Assembly (NCBI GenBank): GCA_038501625.1
Contig: JAZAYU010000015.1
Coordinates: 7,276,991 to 7,340,990 of the forward strand
Direction: 5' to 3'
Origin: Corbicula japonica
Taxonomy: Eukaryota; Mollusca; Bivalvia; Venerida; Cyrenidae
DNA: 64,000 bases
Made by a program: the position numbers and the translations under genes. Below the pieces are notes generated by a model. That model was given only the letters and a program-made list of their open reading frames with translations. It made no database searches and had not been told where the DNA came from. Shown one piece after another: positions 34,288-46,300 of this stretch (its first letter is position 1; each line of letters opens with the position of its first letter).

Positions 34288-35314
34288 CAGTCTAACCTGT
34301 GTGTAGCAGCCAGCCAAGGGAAGCAGCCAATTTGGCCGCTGTAAGCAGGTGACCTCTGATCGGAGGGTCAGAGGAAGAGCAATGAAATGTGAAGCCTGTT
34401 ATGAACCGGACTTGTACTGTGTGTTACAGCTTGTTTGTCTCAATATACAGTAGAACTCCGCTAAATCGCGATCCGCTATATCGCGAAATCCAATATAAGT
34501 TATATTATAACCGGTGGACCTCTGGATCCTGTCTTTTCCCCATAAAACTATAGTAAAAATCTATCAACGGCAAATTTTGCATAATGGAAAGGGAATAAAA
34601 GGGAAGTAACAATGTCAATACCACATTAATCGATAAAGACAATGACGGTCGTTCATTAACTTGCCGACAATAGTTGAAAATAGCTTTTATTCTTAGGTCT
34701 TCGATCTGTTTATTATTGTTTACTACGTGTCTGTAATAAGCAAACTGTCATAAAATTGTTGAATTGCTGTCCAAACACTGGGTCACCTAATCAAGGATGC
34801 TAAATAGTTACTGAATGGTTGTTTTTCGCACCTACTGCCGATTAAGTTCAACAGGAGCCGAGCTACGTAAACATCTTTAATTAATAACACTGTTCGCACT
34901 TTTATGCAAATAGCTAAACTAGAAACAATATTAAAATTTTAGTAAACCATTTATTATCAATTATCAAATACAAACATAATCGCGCCTAGCGGTCACGATA
35001 ATGAATTAACAATTGCGACGGCTTGTTTAAAAGCGCATTGATAAGCTATGATTGGAAGCAGGTGCGCGTAGTTTAACAGTCACGTGATGCTCTAATGAAG
35101 AGTATCCGACACCTTCGCAGAAAATGAAAAATGGCCGCTGTAGAGGGTTTAATTTCGCGGCCAGTAGGCAATTTCGATGGCCGCTGACCGCGGATGGGAG
35201 GTGACCGCAGAATTAAGTGATAGAATAGAAGGAAATTCGTCGGGGGCGTCACAAAATGGCCGCTAAATAGAGGTGACCGCAGTTCGGAGGTGACCGTTAG
35301 GTCAGGTTAGACTG
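34288..35314 (+). mobile_element. 1,027-bp Tigger/pogo-like element inserted in an R1 MITE
   Basis: CAGTCTAACCTG and CAGGTTAGACTG are exact 12-bp terminal inverted repeats flanked by TA. Subterminal GGTGACC motifs repeat at both ends (GCAGGTGACCTCTG; GAGGTGACCGCAGTTCGGAG-GTGACCG). It carries a further element end at 34448. Confidence 0.75.
34448..34870 (+). mobile_element. Partial Tigger-like element nested at third level
   Basis: TA-CAGTAGAACTCCGCTAAATC-GCGATCCGCTATATCGCG opens a segment that matches the inverse of 27704-28534 through AGGGAAGTAACAATG, AATCGATAAAGACAATGACG and GGTTGTTTTTCGCACCTAC. The other terminus is missing, so it is truncated or was deleted. Confidence 0.6.
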
Positions 35315-35566
35315 TATATGGAGGAAAGGGTTAAGTAATAACGGCAGGGATATTCTGTTACCCAATGATGATTTTGTTATGCATTTTCTAGACTAGAAAA
35401 ACAAGAAACAAGTCAACATAGTGTGAGCAACTCCAGTTTGGAATTTTAGCATGGACACAGCTCTAAATTCACTGAGAACGATGTTTGAAAATAAAAAAGT
35501 AAAGAGGTTAACACTTGTGCTAAGTGGTTGAAATCTCTTGAGAAGAGATATTAACAATACACTTAC

Positions 35567-35758
35567 CTGCAAGATGATGAGGCAGCGGGGGCTTGCCATA
35601 CCCACAGGCCAGAAGATACTGCTCTCTTGCTTTGGACCTTATTCTGCGATACTTGTCCTTCCTCTTCAACTTCTCGGACTGTGATCCTGACTTCTCGGAC
35701 TGTGACCCTGTACAAGGTTCTCGCCTTTCATTTACCCATTGCAAGTCCATGCCATCAC
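35567..35758 (-). CDS. Candidate coding exon of a - strand gene, unknown family
   Basis: The open frame reads DGMDLQWVNERREPCTG, a duplicated (G)SQSEK motif, then KRKDKYRRIRSKAREQYLLA, CGYGKPPLPHHLA. It ends at an excellent donor GCAG|GTAAGT (phase 1). The 5' side has two acceptors 8 nt apart: CTTTCAG at 35767 (200-nt exon) and TTCTAG at 35759 (192-nt exon). Only the second keeps frame with the 36860-36911 exon. The charged, basic composition and clean borders make this one of the more believable unlabelled exons. I cannot assign the product. Confidence 0.6.
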
Positions 35759-35812
35759 CTAGAATTCTGAAAGTAGAGGTGTCAAAGGGTAAGAAAATGT
35801 GCTGCCAGACCA

Positions 35813-35878
35813 GTGCCCAATATTATAAAACTAAATCTGGAGACCAGTCCCAAATCTCAAGCATCTGATTGGCCATTC
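35813..35878 (+). repeat. R2 palindrome, single arm
   Basis: GCCCAATATTATAAAACTAA ... TCTCAAGCATCTGATTGGC; the second arm is missing. Confidence 0.6.
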
Positions 35879-36108
35879 AGGTCCCCAAATGTCACAGGGT
35901 GCAAAAATATGCAGATTGACCAGAACTAAAACCCAGGTTCCCATGCTTACTGGCTGAGTGTTCTCCAGATAGCTTTCTGATACATTAACACATCTTCTCC
36001 CAAATAGTAGATTCATACTAAGACAGTTGTTTACAAATCTTGGTGTGTACCATGCCATAGGCCAAGATGCATTTTTGCTTCAAATGCTACCACCTATTGA
36101 AATTTAAA

Positions 36109-36345
36109 CCCTTTACTACATGAGGTATGGCTGCTATCCTATGAATAAATCTAGTTTAGATCCAAATCAGCTGGTGCATTCATGACATCTAAACACGATC
36201 TACACTGATAGCTATGGCATAAAGGTTATTTTGTATTGTGAAAAAAACAATGTAGATCCAGATCAGATAGCATGGATGTGCAAGCTGAACTGGATCTACA
36301 CTGGCCAAACATGTGGTAAAATCTGTATATATGGAGTAAAGGTTA
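36109..36345 (+). mobile_element. R1-related MITE
   Basis: Starts CCCTTTACTACATGAGG and ends TATATATGGAGTAAAGG with two diverged hairpins; older subtype. Confidence 0.6.
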
Positions 36346-36859
36346 GAACTGTCTGTAATTTTAAAGACTAAAACCATTAAAATGGTCCAACATAGTTGAA
36401 TGGTCCAAAAGGGCAGATTGACAGAAAATTTTATAATTTGATACTTCTGCAATGCTTTAAAGACAAGAGCCATGACTATCATGTTAAGTTGAGATCTTGG
36501 AAAACACACACTTTCCTAATATAACTGCTACTGTCAAACTATATGTTCATAAATAACACATGGTATCTGTAAATTTATGTGCTAAATGGTCTATAAAATT
36601 AAAGAATGTTAATTTGCAGAGAGTATGTAAATCAATAGATTTCTTCTTCAAAGTTCAATACTGATAAGGGACCTCTAAACAGATGTAAAATTGTCATATG
36701 AAATAGCAAAACTTTTATTTTTCAAAATTCAACCGATGCCAGGGCCCTGCTCGATTATTTTTGTACCGGACCATCGCTGGTATGTATAGAGAATATTCTG
36801 TTGTTATTTTGTGAAATCAAGACCGTAGTCTCATATTAAACTAACAATTGTATATTTAC

Positions 36860-36911
36860 CTTGCATTTGATGTCTTAACATTGTGCTCAGGCTTCTGTTT
36901 CGTGCTTCCAT
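36860..36911 (-). CDS. Candidate first coding exon of a - strand gene
   Basis: Read on the - strand, ATG at 36911 opens MEARNRSLSTMLRHQMQ and ends at an excellent donor CAAG|GTAAAT (phase 1). The frame stays open upstream as a basic stretch (ETRKRKQEKIAKKI) back to a TGA next to a possible acceptor, so this could instead be an internal exon starting about 36950. The upstream DNA to about 37030 is GC-richer with CpGs and a CACGTG E-box, consistent with a promoter. Joined to 35567-35758 the frame continues (Q-G-DGMDLQW). No family recognised; low sequence complexity with charged helices. Confidence 0.5.
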
Positions 36912-37103
36912 GATTTTTTTCGCAATTTTCTCCTGTTTACGTTTTCTCGTTTCCGCCCGTGCACTCTGTCACGTGCAATATGTGGTAGATAAATGTAGCC
37001 GGACCAGACCGAACCAAATACAGCGGAGACGGTTTTTAGAAGATTCTACACATTTGCATATTATACACAATTGATTATTAATTAGTACCTTTTTATCACA
37101 CAA

Positions 37104-37173
37104 ATGGTTCTCTTAAAAGTATCAAAATTAAAAATACAAATGGTTCTCTTAAAAGTATCAAAATTAAAAAATA
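37104..37173 (+). repeat. Tandem duplication, about 36 bp, two units
   Basis: ATGGTTCTCTTAAAAGTATC-AAAATTAAAAA occurs twice in direct succession. Confidence 0.9.
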
Positions 37174-38145
37174 CTCGAAACTTATTTTTTTTATTCAACC
37201 TGAAAATTTCAAAATTTGGGACTGAAACGAAAATCTTTGACTTAAGAAGGCAACACACTTCTGAATCAACGTTTTACCAACGGAAATCTGAAATACTAGG
37301 AAATACTGGTTTTTGTAATTTGATTTTTCAAAAGTTATACATGTTTTATTTCAAATTTATTTAAGGATTTTAGTTTCTAATTACCTGGCTGCTGTACATA
37401 TAGATATGCTAAATTTCGAACAAAATTATTAACACCATTTGACAAGTGGTGTTATCTTGGCCATTTGTTAAACGTAGTTATTACACATTTATCTAAATAT
37501 AGTAACAGATGCGTACGTCGCCTTAACTTATTATCATGTCCTCGTTCCATTGTCAACTTGGCAGGACATCATTCAAAGGCACTGCTGACCTGTTCATTTA
37601 ACTCTTAATAATAACCATTGTCCATCTTTAATACTTCAGGAAGGAAAGTAACATTTCTCAATGGAAATTGTAACCACTAAATATTATGTTTAAAAGAGAT
37701 TATTTTTAAGATTAATATTGTTATTGCGATGCCCCGCGTGCAGCATCTCAGGGTGTTAATATTTTGAAGCTTGTTCGCCTTTTTATAAGTTGTAAAAACA
37801 TTTTTAAAAAGTTCAGGGCACAAAACTTTGAATAACAAAGTTAATGTTTTAAATAGGGGTATCGGTATAGCAAACTTAGAAAAAACGGTTTGCATGTTTA
37901 TCACCGATACATACATTAATATAAAAAAATACAGTTGCAATTTTAAGTCACTACTGCTAGAAGGTATTTCATGGACAAACCAATTTTTTTTATCTGGTTA
38001 TCATATATGCGCTGAACATGGATCGAATGGTATTTATATAAAAATATTGCATTGAATGGTCTATGTTCATCGGCATATGAACACCATTGTTTGGGGTGGA
38101 TCAAAATTATACTGTTGATATTTATTGTGTGTAAATATTGAGATG

Positions 38146-38253
38146 CGCTCAATCTCATTAAAATCACATCCTAACTTTCGCTTCATTACTTTCCGCTGGT
38201 AGCGTAGAGTATCGAAGCGTAATCAAAGATCTGATTTTAATGAGATTGAGATG
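38146..38253 (+). repeat. Foldback sequence
   Basis: TCAATCTCATTAAAATCACA-TC is mirrored by GATCTGATTTTAATGAGATT-GA with about 60 bp between. GAGATGCGCTCAA also occurs directly on both sides. Confidence 0.65.
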
Positions 38254-38629
38254 CGCTCAACCCGGGGCTAGGCGGCGTGGAAAGTAATATGCATTTTCAT
38301 CACTGCCAATGAACAGACTCCGAGCTTGCAATATTTTCGGTGGCTTTCGAAGTTCTCTTTTCAATCTATTTCAACCAGTGTTGTACGGAGATTTGATTTA
38401 CAAATTGAAGAAAATAAAACAATTCAAAATCAGTTTCCCCACTTTTTTCACAATTTTAGCCATTTATAAGTTCAAAAAGGAATCAGCGCTATTCATGGAT
38501 GTTGATTTACATATCTACTCTTGGTCGTTTTGCTTACATCTTTGGACGTTTATGAGTTTATTTTTATAGTCATCTTGAAAAAAAGTACATCTTTAAAAAA
38601 TTCTACCACCGTGCTCTGTGCATTGTGCT

Positions 38630-38700
38630 GAAGATTATAAAAATGAGAATAGAAAACAATCTAATCTCAAGCATCTGATTGGCTGTATTGGTGACCAGTC
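38630..38700 (+). repeat. R2 palindrome, degraded arm
   Basis: Contains GAAGATTATAAAAATGAGAA and AAGCATCTGATTGGCTG; the mirror arm is lost. Confidence 0.45.
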
Positions 38701-38869
38701 GTAAGTTGTTCATGTCTGAATTTCAAAGCTAGACCGGTTTTATATAATAACCATACGCATTTACCTGTCCAAACATTAAAATGGAATTATTAGCTAGTAT
38801 CAGAACGTCAATCTGTAATTTGTAAGTTTAGACACTTTGCCAAGTTTACTGCCCACATACAATTTCTTT

Positions 38870-39290
38870 AAAAATGAAATATTCATATCAGGAATAATTG
38901 TCACAACCAGAAAGAACGCTTCCCACCGTCACGCAGCAAAAAGTAGAGAGGACCAATCGTATCAACTCGGCGATCTCCGGCAAGCTTCGGATATACACCG
39001 AAGCGTGATCCGAGTGTAGAGAGGACAAGAGAGCATGAGTTGATAAATCAATAAACTTCAATTAAGACACAACAAACAATTAACGATAAAGAGAACCATT
39101 GGGGTTACCACCTTGAAACAGTCTGTAAAACATTATTTGCCCATGGCAACTAGGTTCTAGGGTGCACCAAGCTCACACTAAGCACAATAGGTTTTCATAT
39201 GAACAAACAAGTGCAAGTTGTTTTGGTGAAATAACTCCAACCCAGTAAAGTAATGTCAAGTTAGTAAGGTCGACATTACAATACAATACA
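38870..39290 (+). mobile_element. Dispersed repeat (family K), longer copy
   Basis: Starts GAAATATTCATATCAGGAAT and shares AACCATTGGGGTTACCACCT-TG and CTAGGTTCTAGGGTGCACC with 62193-62458. It ends by an (ACAAT)n tract of about four units at 39283-39299, as at the 3' ends of some non-LTR elements. Class uncertain. Confidence 0.45.
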
Positions 39291-39889
39291 ATACAATAAG
39301 ATTTATTTTGAGTCGGCAAGACAAGTATAATAGAATAACATAAGCTCTCAGGAGCTTTTTAACCGACTATAATAACAAATGTAAACAGGGTAAAACAAGT
39401 GTAAAGAGGCTGTAATAAAAGCATAGTTAAATATTAAACGATGTGTCATAGTATAAAAACAGCACATTTAAAGTTGAATTCTGACAGTAAAAGGCTAATG
39501 AACATTAAATAGTTAAGATAATACATTCATTACATAAACAGAATTACTAAGATAAAATGTGACATGTCTTAATAGTTAAAAAGGTTACATTTATCACAGA
39601 AGTTTTATTAAGATTTTTTAAAATTTTATCAAACATGAGGAGTTTGGCTTCACTCGTGCCGGTGTTTGAATACCAGTTCTACCCAGGAGGTCCAAACATC
39701 CACCTGAAAGTATCACTACTCCATTTAAGTCACCCCTGTCCAGGGGGTTAGACATCCCGCCTGACAACAGAGGGTGAGAGAGTGCAGCGAGTATCTGCCA
39801 CCCAGTCACGTTTTGAAATAATTAATAGTACTGTAGTAATTTATCAAGAGAATTTTTATGACTAGGCATTAAATTAAGCTATTTGTTAC

Positions 39890-40213
39890 TCGTTCAATAT
39901 CATTTAGAAAAGAATGAGAATATTTGACGCATTATGTAAGACAAGTGACCGTTTCATTGTCCTTGATATATCAATTATCTTCATGAAAAGCGTCCGCTAA
40001 AGGTGCACATAATTAGTCTGTTCCTTTGCTTGACTGTTTCACTGCGCATGTCTGTACTTCATCAGACAAGTTTATTTTCTGATAACGACGGAGAAAGAGT
40101 GTATTCCTTTGCAAAACACGTTCAAGTACGGCTACCAACGGCATTTACAACTACCAACAGGAAGTAGGAAGAAACTTTTCGTTACGCAGAAAAAAAACAT
40201 TACACGAAAAAAC
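39890..40213 (+). promoter_or_regulatory. Probable promoter and 5' leader of the PTTG1IP homologue
   Basis: This is the non-repetitive DNA directly before the signal-peptide exon. No TATA box or convincing initiator can be fixed. The stretch around 40020-40100 is relatively CpG-containing for this AT-rich window (GCGCATG, ACGACGG), and an upstream in-frame ATG lies at 40109. The placement is inferred from position only. Confidence 0.35.
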
Positions 40214-40361
40214 ATGAAAATCATCATTTATTTGTCTATTTGTTGTGTATTTCTACATGTCACATTTGCTGCTTCAACTTCGAAGCCTGCTGTAGAAACC
40301 ACAGTAGCACCAACAACGAAATCGACAGACCAAACATCCCAAGCACCTCCAGTCACCAAAG
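40214..40361 (+). CDS. PTTG1IP: PTTG1IP exon 1: signal peptide and Thr-rich linker
   Basis: Encodes 49 residues plus one base (phase 1). MKIIIYLSICCVFLHVTFA is a clear secretory signal with likely cleavage after the final Ala. It is followed by a Ser/Thr/Pro/Ala-rich stretch (STSKPAVETTVAPTTKSTDQ) typical of an O-glycosylated linker. The donor is AAAG|GTAAAC. I chose the ATG at 40214 because it starts the signal peptide. An in-frame ATG at 40109 would add 35 basic residues ahead of the hydrophobic core and is probably 5' UTR, though no stop separates the two. Confidence 0.88.
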
Positions 40362-43300
40362 GTAAACTGTCAGCAAACAGATGAGTGAAGCTTACAGAGT
40401 TTTGAGGTTATTATAAGCTTTCAAAGTAGAATACAGTTGTTGTTAGATTAAAGCAATTCGAATCCTACCATAACTGTCACTCAGATTATGAAGTTATAAT
40501 GACATCTCAAATTTCTTAAAAATTGGTATCAGTTGTTGTTTTTGAAACGCCGAGTAACCTGCCACTTAATTGTCTTAATGTTAAGTAATATATAACTGTG
40601 TGTCAGTTAGTGAAAATGTTCATAGGGTTGATCCGGGTAAGTATGGACGGATTTTACACAGCAGTGCTTGAATCTACTGTAAATGAAATCAGACTGATTC
40701 CCAATTAACCCTGCTAACTACACTATATTTGGAACTCATTTGCAACGGACTTTATGGTGCAGTTGTAGTGATACAATGCATCCGAGAAGTGTAAAATAGT
40801 AATGAAAGGTGTTGAGGTAAAACCGGGATAGTACTGACGCAGTAGGTAAACTACGGACACCAACAGGGAAACTTCGGACAACCGTAAAATAATGATAAAC
40901 GTAATGGTAAAGTACAGACACATAAAATTAAACATGAAATAGGATAAAATCTACTATGATTAACACGAATTTTACTGACACTCTGTTGCGAACTGTTTGG
41001 TGCAAATCAGCGACGCAATTGACAGGAAAATATTGGCAATGCACTAAAAACACAATAAGTTATATTGATAAAAATTGCTAGAAACGAGTCATTTTAAAAT
41101 ACTAAGTTTGTAAATAATCATCCTGTTAAAAACACTACTTGTTATACTTTTTATAAAGTATAAAGTAGATCAACAACTTTATTATTTTACGTTGTAATTT
41201 TTAGGTTGTCTGTTTACTTTTAAGAAAACAACATGCCTGAAAAATCTAGCGTTTAAGTTCATTTAGTGGATAAGAAATGAATAACTGCCCGATCTTGTAC
41301 ATGTCATCAGAACTCGGATAAAAAAGAAGGCTTTGAGGATTAACGCTATGTCTAGTTCCGCTCAACTTATTGAAATCTTGTAAAAAACAACTTATGAATT
41401 GAATGTTACATGAATTTTGAAGATTATAATACCAGGTGAATATAGTTTTACAGGGGTTCCATTTGACCCGGAAGCTCGGGTTTTGACCCGGGAGATTTAT
41501 AAAATACACCAAATTGACTCGTCGTAAATCTGGAGCATGCGTCATCATGACCCGGGGCGAATTCGACCTGTGCGTCAATCAAATCAAAAATAACATCGAA
41601 ATCCCGCCTAACGCAATCACAACTGGCCAATTGTAAACGCCGATTTACCAATAATCAGTCTCGCTTACTGAAACGTTTCATCACACCTGTGGTTAGAAAG
41701 TTAATTGATGTGTAAACAAATTATCGATAATTCACGCGCGCCTGTATATTATGATCATTGATAATGGGACAATTATAGAAACATGAAAGGTTAATTGGTT
41801 TAATCAAATTTGTTGAGTAATGACAGGACTATCGGCGAGTTAAATCATCAAACGTTTTCAGATAACGGCGTGAACGGTAAATGGATCTTTTGTCTTTGAG
41901 ATAGTAATTGTACAAATTTATAGAAGCTGTGTCTCGTTGCAACTGAATTTCGAAGTATTTTAATATTCCTCGGTAATCTCGATTAATGCATCGCAAAAAA
42001 AGGTTCAGACGTGCATATTTCAATTCATGTCTGGCGGTCGAAAGCGACCCGTTGAGGATTCGAATGTTGACGCAAAATTCGATTTCGAGAGTTTGCCCGG
42101 TACTCCCGTAAAAAGAAATAAAACGGATGATTCGAATGAATTTCTCGAGTGCTCCTAAAAAAGTTGTGAGAAAGTTTAACTCAAATTGGCTAACATAATT
42201 TCACTGAACCAAACAGTGATGGAATCATAGCAATGTTCTGTACTTTGTGTAGAAATGGTGAAAAGAAAAACGCGTTTGAAACTAGCGGCAACACAAACTT
42301 TCAACACAGTGCTCTTGATAGGCATGCTAAAGCATACCCCGAACATTTTTTTGCTTGTGGTACCAGAGTGATGTGATTCTTGTCAGTTGTCAGTTAGTAA
42401 TGTGTGATGTTATTTATTATTGTCCATTGTTCATTTTGTTATTTGTCATATTGTTCAACAATATATGTGAAGGCTGGTAAACATTCTATGAATAAAGATT
42501 GTGTAAAATTGATTTTAACAGTATTGTTTTTGAGTATGAGATTTAAGCACATATGAATAGGGAAAGCTTTGCAGCAGTCGGTTTCGCACAGCATTGTAAA
42601 TTTAACGCAAACATGACCCCTGAAAATTTGAAAATGACCCTTGAAAATTTTGGCCCAAGGGTCATTGACCCTTGGCTTTCAGAGCCAAGTGGAACCCCTG
42701 GTTTTATTTCAGATCCTTCAAGAAATGGTTTGATAACTGACTCAGGACGAAATGGTTAAAATGTTTATTTTAATATGTATCTTACAACTATACAGTACTC
42801 GAGTATCTTACAACTATACAGTACTCGATGTGATTTACTAGTGTAATTTGTGGGCCGGGTTTATCTTGCAGCCAGTGAAGGGCCAGTTCCAAAGCAACAA
42901 AAGTTTGTTGTCTAAACTCAAGTATAAATATTTGACCAGACTCTTCTAGAACAGAAAACAAGACGTCAACAGCATCATTTTACCCTTTCCTGGATATATA
43001 CGCAATTTTACGCATGTGCGACCAGTGTAGATCCAGATCAGCCGGCTCATCCGTGCCGTCTGATCAGGATCTGCACTGGTCGCTTTTTGGTCAGAAATAA
43101 CCTAATGAATCAAAAAACGGATGTGCGGGCTGATCTGGATCTAAACTGTTCGCCGCCCTCGCAATAAAGGTGTGTCTGTACAGGAAAGTGTTAAGTAGCC
43201 ATATGTGCAATGAAATAATGACAGTCAAGTGCAAGTTCTTTCCAAATATGGTAATAACCAAAATGTCAAAAACATCTCCTGAGACACCTTTTCCCACTTT

Positions 43301-46300
43301 TTCCTATTTGTCAGAATGGATTGTATTTAGTTTTGGGGGAAAATCACTGTAGACAAACTTTCAGAAGTCACTGTGATTTCACCAAGATATTTCAATTTGA
43401 AAAAAGAAACTTTGAAAGCTACAGAACATGATAGATATCAAAATATTGAAGGCTTGGTTTGATTGAGCTCGTTCAAAAGCAGTAATGGAATAGCATATTA
43501 ATTATTACCGTCATTGTTTGAATATAAGCCGCACTTTTCCCCCAGAATTTTGAGGTAAAAAGTTGGGGGTGCGGCTAATACACAGGTTTGGCTGCTTATA
43601 CACTTCTTTCAGCCATTTTCATCTGTTCTATCACGTTTGGGGGCGGTGCGGCTTATACATGAGTGCTTATATTCGAACAATGACGGTACTGTCCAGGCTG
43701 CCTAGACCTAGGTTGAGTGCAACTGAACAAACATAAATATCATGCTCAACAGCCTTGATAAAAGCACTGATTTAATGTACATGTATATGGTGACGTTATA
43801 TGGTCACCACATGGCACTAACAACACTACCGTATTAGTTATTTTAAATTCTATATTTCATGTTGATTTTAAATTCGTGGATAAATCTGCTCCCAAAATCC
43901 ACGAAACAACAATTAATATTTACATTCCTATTGATTTCTTCATTTAAAAAAATTCAGTTCATTTTGCATGAACCGCATGACCCGTAATGACGTCAGTAAC
44001 GTCATGGCTGTTACTATTGAAAACTCCCACGTATTTTCACTTAATACTAATTTTTGAAAGCGTTCGGCTTAAGTTTATTTAAAAAAAATGAATAAAATGT
44101 AAATAAAAGTAATGATTCTTATTTTGGTGCGGTTCATGCAGATTGGATGTGCACGCGAGAGCTGGCAAATTTACCATAAAGCGCTAGCGCGCTTTATGGA
44201 TTTGCCAGCTCTCACGTGCACGTCCAATCTGCATGAACCGCACCAAAATAAGAATCATTCCTTAAATGTGTTCACATTAGCAGTTTGATTAGGATCCTTT
44301 TAATCAGAAATAAAAACAAATGATTGTAAAAGCAACTAGTGTAAGTCTGTATTGGATGAGCAGGCTCTTCTGTATTTACAATGTATTATGTAAAATGGTT
44401 GCACAGTATAAAAGCCATATCCAGGGACTTGAGAGTTCAATGTCCCTCACAAGCTAGGAAACATATAAATTTCCAAATTTATTATCCCCCGGGAGGGACA
44501 TATTGTTTTGGCGTTGTCCGACATCTGTCCAAATTTCGTTTCCGCAATATTTCTCTGCAACCAATGGATGGATTTCAACAAACTTTCTGGGAACCATCAA
44601 TACCAAGAGGAGATGGGCATATCATCGTCTTGTTCCAGTCAGACCATTTAACACAGAATTATGGCCCTTTGATAACTTATGCATTATGCATATAGAGCAG
44701 TTTTCGTTTCCGCGCTATTTCTCTGCAACCAATGGATGGATTTCAAAGAAACTTTCTGGGAACCATAAATACCAAGAGGAGATGCACATATCGTCGTCTT
44801 GTTCCAGTCAGACTGTTTAACACAGTGTTATGGCCCTTTGATAACTTATGCATTATGCATATAGAGCAGTATTCGTTTTCGCGCTATTTTTCTGCAACCA
44901 ATGGATGGATTTCAATGAAACTTTCTGGGAACCATCAATAGCAAGAGAAGATATGCATATTGTTGTCTTGTTCTGGTCAGACTGTTTAACACAGAGTTAT
45001 GGCCCTTTGATAACTTATGCATTATGCATATAGAGCAGTATTCGTTTCCGCACTATTTCTCTGCAGCTACTGCATGCATTCAATGAAACTTTCTGGGAAC
45101 CATCAATACCTAGAGGAGATGCGCATATCGTCGTCTTGTTGCGGTCAGACTGTTTAACACAGAGTAATGGCCCTCGATAACTATGCACTATGCATATAGA
45201 GCAGTATTCCTTTCAGCACTATTTCTCTGCAACTACTGCATGCATTTGAATGAAACTTTCTGGGAAACATAAATACCAAGAGGAGATGCGCATATCATCG
45301 TCTTGTTCTGGTCAGACTGTTTAACACAGAGTTATGGCCCTTTGATAACTTATGCATTATGGATATAGAGCAGCATTTGTTTCCGCACTATTTCTCTGCA
45401 ACTACCCGATGGATTTCAATGAATGTTTCTGAAAACCTTTAATACCAACAGGAGATGCGCATATTGTCATCCTGTTCCAGTTAGACTGTTTAACACAGAT
45501 TTATGGCCCTTTGATAAGTTATGCATTATGCATGTAGGGCAGTATTCGTTTCCGCACTATTTCTCTGCAACTACTGGATGGATTTCAATGAAACTTTATC
45601 TCTGCAACTTCTGCATGGATTTCAACACTGCGCTATTTTTTTACTACTGCGTTCCTTATTTCAACACTTGGAGACTTTTTACGTCTCATTCTAATATTCT
45701 GGTGAGCTGACCAACCCTTTTCACCATCTGAAGTTTTTATTACACTGTTTTTGCCATGATAAATATCTAAATAAAGCCCTTTGTCTTCAGCTGTTGTGTT
45801 AGTAATAACCAGTACTGTGCGGGGGATGTAAATTCAACGAATTTGCTTGTTATAATTATAATGTATTTTGAATTTAAATCAGATGATTGTTCTAATTATT
45901 ACATTTCTCCAGACAGTCTTGTCATTGATTGATTGATGAGTCATCGATGAGCAATAATGAGATATCTTTAAATTTTGCACAGGGAAGTCAGGTTTTCAGC
46001 ACTTTATTATGGCACATTCACTCTAGTGGTACATGTATTTATTGCAATTACGTAAAATCAATGCACTAACTAATTAATCAGATCCACCTTCGAGCACATG
46101 TGCATGCTAATGCATACATTGAACATCTAGTCTTGCTGGTACCCGTATTATTGAGGTACCAAATGGGAATTGAATGTCAAATGTTACTTTAACACGTCAT
46201 GTCTATGAATGAAAATCTCAAAATAATTCCACTTGTACCTTAAGGTGCCTCTTATATTATGATGGGGAAAACTTTACTTTAATTCTATTTATAGAACTTT

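Larger units (their letters stand above)
34107..35330 (+). mobile_element. R1-related MITE split by a Tigger-like element
   Basis: R1 left part 34107-34287 (after TTAA) and right end 35315-35330 (ATGGAGGAAAGGG-TTAA) are separated by a 1,027-bp TIR element inserted at TA. Restoring one TA gives GTGTATATATGGAGG, the sequence seen in other R1 copies. Confidence 0.75.
36912..39889. other. Intergenic DNA between divergent genes
   Basis: This lies between the candidate - strand first exon and the PTTG1IP leader. It contains a 36-bp tandem duplication, a foldback at 38146, a degenerate palindrome half at 38630 and a dispersed repeat at 38870. From 37175 to 38140 and 39300 to 39889 I see no convincing gene: the open frames there are short, AT-rich and lack splice signals. 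Confidence 0.5.

Noticed and set aside
39618..39809. 63-codon - strand open frame near an (ACAAT)n tract, considered as the end of a LINE ORF2
   Set aside because: No reverse transcriptase or endonuclease motif is visible, so the class cannot be supported.
44381..45710. Overlapping 60-105 residue frames with NGWISMKLSGN-like repeats (also 54049-55131)
   Set aside because: Repeated translations of family F units that shift frame from unit to unit.
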